Of a stretch of DNA of 46,631 nucleotides, positions 1-7,021 are shown in pieces. A model generated the notes under the pieces. The model searched no databases. It was given only the letters and a program-made list of their open reading frames with translations, and was not told where the DNA came from. Origin of the DNA: Bacillota bacterium (lineage in GTDB: Bacteria > Bacillota > Clostridia > Lachnospirales > Bianqueaceae); NCBI GenBank assembly GCA_017634575.1, contig JAGBND010000121.1, positions 1 through 46,631 of the forward strand, read 5' to 3'. Every line of letters starts with the position of its first letter. The stretch's first letter is position 1. The position numbers and the translations under genes are program-made.

Positions 1-1450
1 TCCATTTGCCGGAACGGTAGCGGACCACCACCAGGATGGTTCGAAGCAGCTGGTCGGCCACCAGGGCCACCCAGGCGCCTTCCAGTCCCCAATGGAACAC
101 ATTGATCATCAAAATAGCAATGCCGGGACGGACCAGCAATACGGTCAGGAAAGTGATGACTGCCGTTGCCCGGGTATCGCCGGCGCCTCGAAGTCCGCCG
201 GCCAGAATAAACTGAGAAGACTGCAGGGGCTGCATAAACGCCACCAGCATCAGGATCCGCGCACCCGTGTCCACGATCTGCGGATCCTCGTTGTAGAGCC
301 ACACAATCTGCCTTCCAAAGAAGAAGAAAGCAACGCCGATCAGGATCGCCACCGCAAAGCCGATGCGCTGCGTGCGGCTGCAATAGGCCTGGGCCATATC
401 CGGCCTGCGCTTGCCGAGACTTTGCCCCACCAACGAGGTGGCGGACACGGCAAAGGCCTGACCGTTCATAAAGGATAGCGCCTGAATATTCATGCAGACC
501 TGATGGGTTGCATAGGCCACGGTTCCCAGAGAGGCTACCGTCTTCGCATAGATAATCATTCCGGCGCGCATTACCAGCTGCTCGATCATGGAAGGAATGC
601 CGATATCCACGATCTTTTTGATTTCACCAAAATCAACCTTGAACCTTTCCCGGAAATTCAGCTGCAGATACCGCCTGCCGAATATGATGTACAAAACTGC
701 ATAGACAAAGGCAACAAACTGGCCAATAATCGTCGCCCAGGAAGCGCCTGCCACGCCCATGGCCGGGCAGCCGAAGTGCCCGTAGATCATCACATAGTTG
801 AAGAAAACATTGACGATATTGGCGGTCAGGTTGTAAATCATGGCCGTTCTGGAATCGCCAACGCCACGCAGGGAAGCGGTAATGGTGGAGGTAAGGGCCA
901 TGAAAACAAATCCAATCATCTGGATTTGCAGGTAAACCGTAGCGCCGTCCAGAGACTCCTGGTCGCTGGCGCCCATAAAGATCACCATCGGCTTGGCAAA
1001 TACATAACCAAGAATTGACGAGATCAGCGAGAAAACTAAAGTCATCAAAAGCGCCTGCTTCATGATGTTGTTGGCTTTTTCCCGCTCGCCGGCACCGCGA
1101 TACCTCGCAACCATGGCGGTTGCGCCGACGTTCAGGGCCATAAACATGGTCATCAGCAGGAACTTCGGCTGGGTCGTCAGGCCTACTGCCGTCAGCGCCC
1201 AGGGACCGAGGCGTCCCACCATCATCAAATCCACCATGGAAGCCAGCTGGGTCAGCATCAGCTCGACGAAAGACGGCCAGGCTATCTTAACAATATCCGA
1301 ATACAGCGCCTTGCTGCTGACGCCCTCCGGAACCGTGTTGCGAACCCGGTCATGCAAACCATAATCGTGTTCATCGTCTCCGAAAGGCAACTGATCCAGC
1401 GCGGTTCTAATGACGCGAACCGTATCACCCTTGATATCCCTGCTTGACAT
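1..1450 (-). CDS. MATE family efflux transporter (3' end outside window)
   Basis: Multidrug/toxin exporter of the MATE superfamily, which uses an H+ or Na+ gradient in the cytoplasmic membrane. On the minus strand one frame stays open from an ATG at 1450 to the left edge (483 codons). It opens with about 55 hydrophilic residues, then repeated hydrophobic helices. Family features include 'WPSFVELMLTQLASMVDLMM', 'ASLRGVGDSRTAM' in the first half and 'ILAGGLRGAGDTRATAV' in the second half, the internal duplication expected of MATE proteins. A GGAGGG ribosome site (1455-1460) lies four bases before the start. Only the last part of the C-terminal half is missing. Substrate cannot be told. It is divergent from nothing and lies in the same orientation as the apbE operon, from which a terminator separates it. 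Confidence 0.9.
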   Translation of the reverse strand, partial: MSSRDIKGDTVRVIRTALDQLPFGDDEHDYGLHDRVRNTVPEGVSSKALYSDIVKIAWPSFVELMLTQLASMVDLMMVGRLGPWALTAVGLTTQPKFLLMTMFMALNVGATAMVARYRGAGEREKANNIMKQALLMTLVFSLISSILGYVFAKPMVIFMGASDQESLDGATVYLQIQMIGFVFMALTSTITASLRGVGDSRTAMIYNLTANIVNVFFNYVMIYGHFGCPAMGVAGASWATIIGQFVAFVYAVLYIIFGRRYLQLNFRERFKVDFGEIKKIVDIGIPSMIEQLVMRAGMIIYAKTVASLGTVAYATHQVCMNIQALSFMNGQAFAVSATSLVGQSLGKRRPDMAQAYCSRTQRIGFAVAILIGVAFFFFGRQIVWLYNEDPQIVDTGARILMLVAFMQPLQSSQFILAGGLRGAGDTRATAVITFLTVLLVRPGIAILMINVFHWGLEGAWVALVADQLLRTILVVVRYRSGKW

Positions 1451-1499
1451 GGAACCCTCCTGATTTAATTTTAAACTGTTCAGAACAAAACTATTTATA

Positions 1500-1528
1500 A
1501 TTATACTACTTTCCCACATTTTTGTACA
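1500..1528 (-). promoter_or_regulatory. Probable sigma-A promoter of the MATE gene
   Basis: Read on the minus strand, a TATAAT -10 box (1500-1505) sits 17 bp from a weak -35 TGTACA (1523-1528). It lies about 50 bp before the MATE start. The -10 is consensus, the -35 is poor. Confidence 0.45.
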
Positions 1529-1555
1529 TACTTAACTGATCAGCTGCGTATATAC

Positions 1556-1584
1556 AAAAAAGCCCTCACCAAAGAGAGCTTTTT
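1556..1584 (-). terminator. Rho-independent terminator of the apbE operon
   Basis: On the minus strand AAAGCTCTC pairs with GAGGGCTTT (9 bp with one G-U, 6-base loop) and is followed by a run of T. It begins a few bases after the apbE stop codon, so it ends the NusG-II/Gx/ApbE transcript before the MATE promoter. Confidence 0.85.
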
Positions 1585-1586
1585 CA

Positions 1587-2573
1587 TCAATCCTGATAAA
1601 TCACTTCCGCATCGAAGGAGGCCGCCAAAGCCTGCCCGCGCTGCGTGTCCATCAGAAAAAGAGCGGTTGACAAAAGATCCGCAATCGCAGGATCTTCTGC
1701 CAGCACCGTCACAGAACGGTGCAGCGCTGCCGGATATAACGTATCCGGATCGATAATGTGGTTGTAACGGATCCCGTCTTCTTCAAAAAAACGCTGATAA
1801 TCACCGCTGGTAACCGCGCAGCCTTTTTCAAGCGTCACCGTCTGGGAATAGGACCCATCCGGCTCGTTGGGGCTTTGCAGACCGATCAAAAAGGCGTCCC
1901 GGCCGGTACCCAAGGGCTTGCCATGGGCGCATACATTGCCCCCCAGATTCAGCAGATAGTTTTCCACGCCCTGGCTGGCCAGATAGTCCATGGCCAGCGA
2001 ACCCGCATAGCCCTTGGCCAGCGCCCCCACGTCAATCGAAGCCAGCGGATCCGTAATGGAGGCCTGCAACAGGTCTTCGTCCAGCTCCAGCAGGTCCGGC
2101 GATGTGTGGGCGAAAGCTTCTTCCAGAACATCCTTTGACGGCACTACATGTTTTTCTCCTTCGCCGGCCCTTTCCCTGGCCTCGTGCCAGAGTCTGGTGA
2201 CCGCGCCCAGCATGACATTCACCCGTCCCTCGGACAGTGTATAAGCATTTTTACAAAAGAGAAGAAAATCATACTGACGCCGGCTGAGGCTGATCGCCCC
2301 GTTTCCCGCCTGATCGTTCAGCTCCTTCAGGCTATGCACATCTTCGTAGGTATGATAAATATCCGTTTCCTGATGAAAACTCAGCAGCAGCTGGTGGAGC
2401 TCCTTTTGGATCCGGTCGAAGGCTTCTTCCTCCAGCCCGTAGCAGGTAAATGTCGAAAAGGTATCGAAGACATCGTAGTAATCGACGGAATAACGGGTAT
2501 TTTTCCGGCAGCCCGAAAGCAGGGCAGCCAGCATAGAAAGTAAAATCAAAAAGGCAGTTACTTTTTTAGCCAT
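1587..2573 (-). CDS. apbE: FAD:protein FMN transferase, lipoprotein (ApbE family)
   Basis: ApbE enzymes use FAD to attach FMN covalently to Ser/Thr of exported or membrane flavoproteins (for example RNF/NQR subunits or extracellular reductases). The 328-residue protein starts with a lipoprotein signal peptide whose lipobox ends LLSGC (Cys22), so it should be anchored on the outer face of the membrane. Family motifs are clear: 'DVGALAKGYA' (near residue 180), 'NLGGNVCAHGKPLG' and 'AVTSGDYQRFF', with 'YNHIIDP' in the C-terminal third. It is the last gene of a three-gene minus-strand operon, 33 bp after the Gx gene. The same trio is common in Firmicutes and is thought to serve flavin-based electron transport across the membrane. 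No flavinylation substrate is visible in this window. Confidence 0.93.
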   Translation of the reverse strand: MAKKVTAFLILLSMLAALLSGCRKNTRYSVDYYDVFDTFSTFTCYGLEEEAFDRIQKELHQLLLSFHQETDIYHTYEDVHSLKELNDQAGNGAISLSRRQYDFLLFCKNAYTLSEGRVNVMLGAVTRLWHEARERAGEGEKHVVPSKDVLEEAFAHTSPDLLELDEDLLQASITDPLASIDVGALAKGYAGSLAMDYLASQGVENYLLNLGGNVCAHGKPLGTGRDAFLIGLQSPNEPDGSYSQTVTLEKGCAVTSGDYQRFFEEDGIRYNHIIDPDTLYPAALHRSVTVLAEDPAIADLLSTALFLMDTQRGQALAASFDAEVIYQD

Positions 2574-2606
2574 ATATTTGCCTTTCAGGTAGAATTGTTC
2601 CGCAGC

Positions 2607-3161
2607 TCATTGTTTCTTTGAATCGCTGACAGCCCGATCCGCCCAATCAATTGCCGGCAGAAGCAGACGCAGCATCACGCCGGTTATAGAACCCATCAAA
2701 ACCCCGCTGACAAGCAAAACCGGCACATAAGCCAAAAAGCTGTGGGAAATCAAAAAATAAACGCCGATCAGTTGCCCCAGGTTGTGGCAGACAGCGCCGC
2801 AGATGCTGATAAACAGATAAGAGAGAGGAGCGGATTCTTTGGCTTCTGCAGCGCTTTTATCCGGTATTCTTACTTTCGCCAGCAGCGCCATGACCAGCAC
2901 GGAAAAGAGTCCGCCCATCAAAGAAAGGCATCCGGCGATAGCGCCTCGGGTGATCAGCACAAATCCCCCCTTCAGGAGGCTGATCAAAACAGCCTGCGCA
3001 GGACCGATAAAAAACAGTGCATACATGGTGATGATATTCGAAAGCCCCAGCTTAACGCCCGGGGGCAGAAAAGGAAGCGGGGGAAGCAGGTGCTCCAGAT
3101 AGGCAAGGGCAATGGATAAAGCAAAAAGCAGGGCGCTGCGGGTAAGCTTCCTGGTGCTCAT
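2607..3161 (-). CDS. Gx transporter family membrane protein (HepI-like, Pfam Hpre_diP_synt_I type)
   Basis: Small integral membrane protein of about 184 residues with roughly five hydrophobic segments. It has the conserved core 'LPPGVKLGLSNIITMYALF' followed by a KGG turn, which marks the Gx/HepI family (often annotated heptaprenyl diphosphate synthase component I). The family is now regarded as ECF-like membrane subunits, not as enzymes. I place the start at the ATG at 3161, which has an AAGGAG site 12 bases upstream; an in-frame ATG at 3203 has no ribosome site and directly abuts the stop of the upstream gene. In Listeria-type extracellular electron transfer loci, related membrane proteins accompany ApbE-type enzymes; a similar role here is inference. 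Confidence 0.82.
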   Translation of the reverse strand: MSTRKLTRSALLFALSIALAYLEHLLPPLPFLPPGVKLGLSNIITMYALFFIGPAQAVLISLLKGGFVLITRGAIAGCLSLMGGLFSVLVMALLAKVRIPDKSAAEAKESAPLSYLFISICGAVCHNLGQLIGVYFLISHSFLAYVPVLLVSGVLMGSITGVMLRLLLPAIDWADRAVSDSKKQ

Positions 3162-3203
3162 AAATGAGTATTTCTCCTTGAAAAATGGATAAGGCAGCCA
3201 CAT

Positions 3204-3581
3204 TTATTTCAAAATGGCATCGGGCTCGTCTGAAGAGGGCGAATCAGGAATACGCAGCATCAGCCTTTTGGGCAGGCATACGGCATATTCTCCCGGATGG
3301 GAGATAAACCCGGTCCGAACGCAGGTCTGGTCCGGACAATCGGAGCTCAAAAAACGGATTCTCCCGTCCTTCACCTCCAGGGTGACCTCGGGAAAGTCCG
3401 AAGGAGAGAAGGTCTGATCCTCACCCAGTGAAATTTCCATGATCACCCGGGAATCCTGCACAAGCTGGGCGCTTGTGGAAGCAGGTCTTCGAGCAGCCGC
3501 CAAAAAGATCAGCCCGGCAAGAAGGAGCAGAACCGCTATCAAAATCAGATCACTGCCTTGAATAAAACGTCTGGTATGCAT
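3204..3581 (-). CDS. NusG domain II-containing membrane-anchored protein
   Basis: A 125-residue protein with one N-terminal transmembrane helix (about residues 11-31) and an extracytoplasmic domain. The domain carries the typical signature 'SSDCPDQTCVRTGFI' followed by 'GEYAVCLPKRLML', a three-cysteine pattern seen in NusG_II proteins. It is first in the operon with the Gx protein and ApbE. An AGGAG site precedes the ATG at 3581. Members of this family co-occur with Gx and ApbE genes in many anaerobes; their biochemical role is not established. The cysteines could bind metal or take part in redox chemistry, which is inference. Confidence 0.85.
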   Translation of the reverse strand: MHTRRFIQGSDLILIAVLLLLAGLIFLAAARRPASTSAQLVQDSRVIMEISLGEDQTFSPSDFPEVTLEVKDGRIRFLSSDCPDQTCVRTGFISHPGEYAVCLPKRLMLRIPDSPSSDEPDAILK

Positions 3582-3656
3582 GATCTCCTCAAATCAATCA
3601 AAAGTAAGCCATTGAAAAGCGGCCGGTAAAATCAGAAAAGCATCGGCCTGAAAAAC

Positions 3657-3685
3657 AGTATAGACCATGGAATTGTAAAAGACAA
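3657..3685 (-). promoter_or_regulatory. Sigma-A promoter of the NusG-II/Gx/apbE operon
   Basis: On the minus strand TTGTCT (3680-3685) and TATACT (3657-3662) are 17 bp apart, about 75 bp before the first start codon of the operon. Confidence 0.6.
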
Positions 3686-3788
3686 TGCTTTCTTTTCTTA
3701 CCGGAATATGATAGAATACGTAAATGCTGCATATTGCATGCAGCCTGCAAACGGTTTATCCATATCACATTTTTGGAGGTAATATAAA

Positions 3789-4262
3789 ATGGTAACCATC
3801 ACAATGCAAAACGGCAAACAGATTAAAATCGAGCTTTATCCGGAATTTGCGCCCATCACGGTCAAGAACTTCACAGACCTGGTAGAGAAAGGCTTTTATA
3901 ACGGACTCATTTTCCACCGCGTCATCAGCGGCTTCATGATCCAGGGCGGCGACCCGGACGGCACCGGAGCCGGCGGTCCCGGCTACAGCATCACGGGAGA
4001 GTTTGCGGCCAACGGCGTAAACAACCCCCTTAAGCATACCCGCGGCGTCATCTCCATGGCCAGAACCTTCGATCCCAACAGCGCCGGATCCCAGTTCTTT
4101 ATTATGCATCAGGACGCGCCTCATCTGGATGGTCAGTATGCTGCTTTCGGAAAAGTAGTAGAGGGCATGGACGTGGTGGATGAGATTGCTTCCTGCAAGA
4201 CAGACTTCAGGGATCGTCCCGCCGAGCCGCAGATCATGGAAAAAGTAGAAATCACGGATTAA
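3789..4262 (+). CDS. Peptidyl-prolyl cis-trans isomerase, cyclophilin type
   Basis: Cytoplasmic cyclophilin of 157 residues that speeds proline cis-trans isomerisation. The core motif 'FHRVISGFMIQGGDPDGTG' (around residue 40) holds the catalytic Arg and Phe, and 'SAGSQFFIMHQDAPHLDGQ' forms the rest of the active site. There is no signal peptide, so it is the single-domain cytosolic form. A GGAGGT site lies 9 bases before the ATG. The DEAD-box helicase gene begins 7 bp after the stop, so the two are probably cotranscribed. A -10-like TATGAT lies near 3707 but without a good -35. Confidence 0.95.
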   Translation: MVTITMQNGKQIKIELYPEFAPITVKNFTDLVEKGFYNGLIFHRVISGFMIQGGDPDGTGAGGPGYSITGEFAANGVNNPLKHTRGVISMARTFDPNSAGSQFFIMHQDAPHLDGQYAAFGKVVEGMDVVDEIASCKTDFRDRPAEPQIMEKVEITD

Positions 4263-4269
4263 TCAGAAA

Positions 4270-5940
4270 ATGCTTTTTAACGAATTGTTTGTTGACGAGG
4301 ACCTGGTTCGGGCTTTATCGGATCAGGGAATCACCGAGGCGACGCCGATTCAGGAGGCTTCCCTTGAAAAGCTCCTGAAGGGACACGACCTGATCGGACA
4401 GTCCCAGACCGGGTCCGGCAAAACCATCGCCTTCTCCATCCCGCTGATCGAACTGGTGGATCCCGATGACAGGCTGCCCCAGGGAATTGTTTTATGCCCG
4501 ACCAGAGAGCTGGCCTTGCAGGTAACGGAGGAAATCCGCAAGCTGCTGAAATATAAAGCCGGCATCCGGACGGTCTGCCTCTACGGCGGGGAGCCCATTC
4601 AGCACCAGATTTCCGATCTTCGGAAGGGAGCGCAGCTGCTGATTGCGACCCCCGGCCGCCTGCTGGACCACATGCGCCGCCACAGCATCAAGCTCTCCAA
4701 CGTCCAGATGATTGTGCTGGATGAAGCGGATGAAATGCTGAACATGGGCTTTAAGGAAGATATTGACCTGATACTGGCGCAGCTCCCCGAAATCAGGCAG
4801 ACAGTGCTGTATTCCGCCACCATGGGGGATGATGTCATTTCCATCGGCGAGCGGTTTATGGAAAATCCGGATCATGTGCACGTGGGAGAGGATCAGCCGC
4901 TGACGGTGGATACCGTCAGGCAGGTGTACTTTGTGCTGAAGAATTCAGAAAAAACCGCAGGCTTGGAAAGACTTTTAAGAGTCGAGGAAGAACCCAGAAC
5001 CCTGGTCTTCTGCAACACCAAAAAGCGGGCGGCCCAGCTTGCTGAGGATCTGGTGGAAGACGGGTTCGGAGCGGAAGCGCTTCACGGAGATCTGAAGCAG
5101 ATCCAGCGGGATCTGGTGATGCGCCGCTTCAGGCAAAAGGAATTCTCTCTGCTTGTTGCGACGGATGTGGCTGCCAGAGGCCTGGATATTTCCGATATCG
5201 ATCTGGTGGTCAACTACGATCTGCCGGAAGATGAAGAAGCCTATATTCACCGAATCGGCCGCACGGCCAGAGCCGGTAAAAGCGGCCTGGCTTATTCCTT
5301 TGCGCTTGAAAAAGAGGTGCCTTACGTCAAAGAGCTGGCGTCCTTTACCGGCGCGGCCATCGAGCCCAGGCGGATTCCATCCCTTCAGGATATCGAAGAA
5401 GCAAAGCGCCGGCATTTATTAAGGGATGTGCGGCAGATTCTGGACAGCGGCAAGGAAAAGGAAGGCACCATCAGCCCCTTCGGGCGGATGGAGAAGTACC
5501 GTTCTGCGGTGGAGGAGCTGGTGAAAGAAGGCTATCCGGCGGAAGATATTGCCTGCGCTCTGATGACCCGGTATCTGTATGTCCCAGCCAAAACCGCTTA
5601 TGCAGGAAAAAGAGCGTCTGCCATATCCGGTCTGGCGGAGGATGACGCATCCCATCAGGACAGGCTTTCCCGGGCGCCGAAGCGCTATGCGAAAACCGAT
5701 GAGCCAAAAATCAAGCTCTACCTGAATGTAGGCAAACGAAACCGGATGAAGGTAAGAGACTTGCTGCAGCTTTTCGAGGAGCTTGCCGGCATCAGCCGGG
5801 ATCTGATGGGTCAGATTGATCTGCTGGAAAACTTTTCCTATGTGCAGATTCCCTCGTCCCTGGCTGCCTCAGCCATTGCGGAAATCGATGGGAAAAATTG
5901 GAAAGAACATCGAATCCATCTGGAAATTGCAAAAGATTGA
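4270..5940 (+). CDS. DEAD-box ATP-dependent RNA helicase with DbpA-type RNA-binding C-terminus
   Basis: RNA helicase of 556 residues acting on rRNA or mRNA structure. In order: Q motif ('EATPIQEAS'), Walker A 'SQTGSGKT' (about residue 47), 'PTRELALQ', 'DEADEMLNMGF' (about 150), 'YSATM', then the second RecA-like domain with 'ALHGDLKQIQRD', 'VATDVAARGLDI' and 'HRIGRTARAGKSG'. After a linker with basic and acidic stretches, residues about 480-556 match the DbpA RNA-binding fold ('KIKLYLNVGKRNRMK ... DLLENFSYVQIP'). In Bacillus DbpA/YxiN this domain targets 23S rRNA hairpin 92; a ribosome assembly role is therefore likely but not proven. A strong terminator follows. Confidence 0.93.
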   Translation: MLFNELFVDEDLVRALSDQGITEATPIQEASLEKLLKGHDLIGQSQTGSGKTIAFSIPLIELVDPDDRLPQGIVLCPTRELALQVTEEIRKLLKYKAGIRTVCLYGGEPIQHQISDLRKGAQLLIATPGRLLDHMRRHSIKLSNVQMIVLDEADEMLNMGFKEDIDLILAQLPEIRQTVLYSATMGDDVISIGERFMENPDHVHVGEDQPLTVDTVRQVYFVLKNSEKTAGLERLLRVEEEPRTLVFCNTKKRAAQLAEDLVEDGFGAEALHGDLKQIQRDLVMRRFRQKEFSLLVATDVAARGLDISDIDLVVNYDLPEDEEAYIHRIGRTARAGKSGLAYSFALEKEVPYVKELASFTGAAIEPRRIPSLQDIEEAKRRHLLRDVRQILDSGKEKEGTISPFGRMEKYRSAVEELVKEGYPAEDIACALMTRYLYVPAKTAYAGKRASAISGLAEDDASHQDRLSRAPKRYAKTDEPKIKLYLNVGKRNRMKVRDLLQLFEELAGISRDLMGQIDLLENFSYVQIPSSLAASAIAEIDGKNWKEHRIHLEIAKD

Positions 5941-5955
5941 TTGAATGACTTTTAA

Positions 5956-5998
5956 AGGGCGACATGTCTGTCTCTGGCAGACACGCCGCCCTATTTTT
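5956..5998 (+). terminator. Rho-independent terminator after the helicase gene
   Basis: AGGGCG pairs with CGCCCT, and inside it TGTCTG pairs with CAGACA, followed by a T-rich tail. It begins 16 bp after the helicase stop. Confidence 0.85.
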
Positions 5999-6018
5999 GT
6001 GTTTTCTCCTAAAACAGG

Positions 6019-6063
6019 TTAACATCTATGTTAAGTATATAAAAAAGTTGACATGTGTGTTAT
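6019..6063 (+). promoter_or_regulatory. Twin operator-like palindromes in the XRE gene promoter region
   Basis: Two related 16-mers lie 29 bp apart: TTAACATCTATGTTAA (6019-6034) and TTGACATGTGTGTTAT (6048-6063). They agree at 12 of 16 positions and share the plan TTrACAT-N-T-N-TGTTAw. The second contains a perfect TTGACA -35 box. A repressor bound here would cover the promoter; autoregulation by the XRE protein encoded downstream is the natural inference. The -10 box is not clear (TAACTG at 6071 or TAGTAT at 6083). Confidence 0.55.
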
Positions 6064-6127
6064 TCACAACTAACTGGGCCGATAGTATAGTTTCCCTTCG
6101 AATTTTTATTTTAAGGAGGGACAAAAA

Positions 6128-6790
6128 ATGTCCAGAAGAAACAAGAGAAACTTTATTGACTTTGGCCTGTTGGGAAAAATGGTTCACGCCAAGAGAATTT
6201 CCATGGGCTTCACCCAGGATATGGTGGCTGATTTTTGCAGGTGCTCGGTAACGCATATATCCCGGTTAGAGAACGGGTCCCGGATCGGACTGGAACTTCT
6301 GACCAAGATTTGCGTATTTCTGCACCTGAGCCTGGACGATCTGATGGGGATCACCTATTTTGATCGTTATCTGGAGAGGGAAGTGCTGGATCTGTTCCTT
6401 ACCCATACCTTCGAAGAAAGGGAGCTGGCGATTTATGTGATGAAAAGCGTATTTACCGTTCTCGATCTGATGGAGAAAATGCGGTTTGGAAAGAGTTTGG
6501 CGGATGTTGTGACAGAGTTCGGCATGGATCTGTCTAAGCTGCCGCCCTTTGAGCTTTATCAGGAACAGGAGGGACAATACTTCGATACCGAAAAGACAGA
6601 AGATCTGATGGCGGCAGAAACGCCGGAGCCATTGTCCGCATCCACCAAATACTTTTTCCCAAAGAAGGGACCGAAAGGAACCAGGAAGGATTCCTCCGAG
6701 GATAAGCCTGCTGTCGAAGACGATCATTCTGACGAAGGAAAAGCTATCGAAGAAGGTGAAGAAGAGGCATTCGAAGAGGACGAAGAATAG
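6128..6790 (+). CDS. XRE-family HTH transcriptional regulator with acidic tail
   Basis: A 220-residue DNA-binding protein. Residues about 14-70 form an XRE/Cro-C1 helix-turn-helix ('GKMVHAKRISMGFTQDMVAD' then 'SVTHISRLENGSRIGLELL' and 'LHLSLDDLMGI'). The middle part (75-150) is helical and not recognised. The last 65 residues are low complexity: a basic patch (KKGPKGTRK) and then a very acidic end with runs of Glu/Asp. GGAGGG precedes the ATG. Paired palindromes upstream suggest autoregulation. The acidic tail could be a protein-contact or DNA-mimic segment; that is speculation. Target genes are unknown. Confidence 0.85.
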   Translation: MSRRNKRNFIDFGLLGKMVHAKRISMGFTQDMVADFCRCSVTHISRLENGSRIGLELLTKICVFLHLSLDDLMGITYFDRYLEREVLDLFLTHTFEERELAIYVMKSVFTVLDLMEKMRFGKSLADVVTEFGMDLSKLPPFELYQEQEGQYFDTEKTEDLMAAETPEPLSASTKYFFPKKGPKGTRKDSSEDKPAVEDDHSDEGKAIEEGEEEAFEEDEE

Positions 6791-6799
6791 GTGTATTTA

Positions 6800-6870
6800 T
6801 GCCTCAGATGAACCCAAGTCCGGGAAGAATCAATATGTCCAATTACCGATAAACCTTCCCTGATGAGGCA
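6800..6870 (+). ncRNA. Candidate structured RNA element, two nested stems
   Basis: In the 231-bp gap between the XRE gene and rel, TGCCTCA (6800-6806) pairs with TGAGGCA (6864-6870). Inside it GGGAAG (6822-6827) pairs with CTTCCC (6855-6860) around a 27-base loop. An intrinsic terminator follows 12 bases later. This resembles a small RNA or an attenuated leader, but matches no riboswitch class I know. Expression is unproven. Confidence 0.35.
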
Positions 6871-6882
6871 GACAAATCGCCG

Positions 6883-6928
6883 AAAAAGGCCTGATTGATG
6901 AAGTTCTATTGAAATCAGGCCTTTTTTT
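6883..6928 (+). terminator. Rho-independent terminator between the XRE gene and rel
   Basis: AAAAAGGCCTGATT pairs with AATCAGGCCTTTTT around a 14-base loop, followed by more T. The A run on the left makes it potentially active on both strands. Confidence 0.9.
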
Positions 6929-6956
6929 ATGGTAAAATAATAAAATATTCGGTAAT

Positions 6957-6985
6957 TGTTCAGGCTTTTTCCCTTCGCCTGAACA
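6957..6985 (+). promoter_or_regulatory. Stem-loop in the rel leader
   Basis: TGTTCAGGC (6957-6965) pairs with GCCTGAACA (6977-6985), 9 bp with an 11-base pyrimidine-rich loop, 36 bases before the rel start. No T-run follows it, so it is not a terminator. Its left arm repeats part of the terminator just upstream (CAGGC then T-run). Confidence 0.45.
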
Positions 6986-7021
6986 GTTGCAGCTATTGAG
7001 AATTTATTTAGAGGAAGCGCC

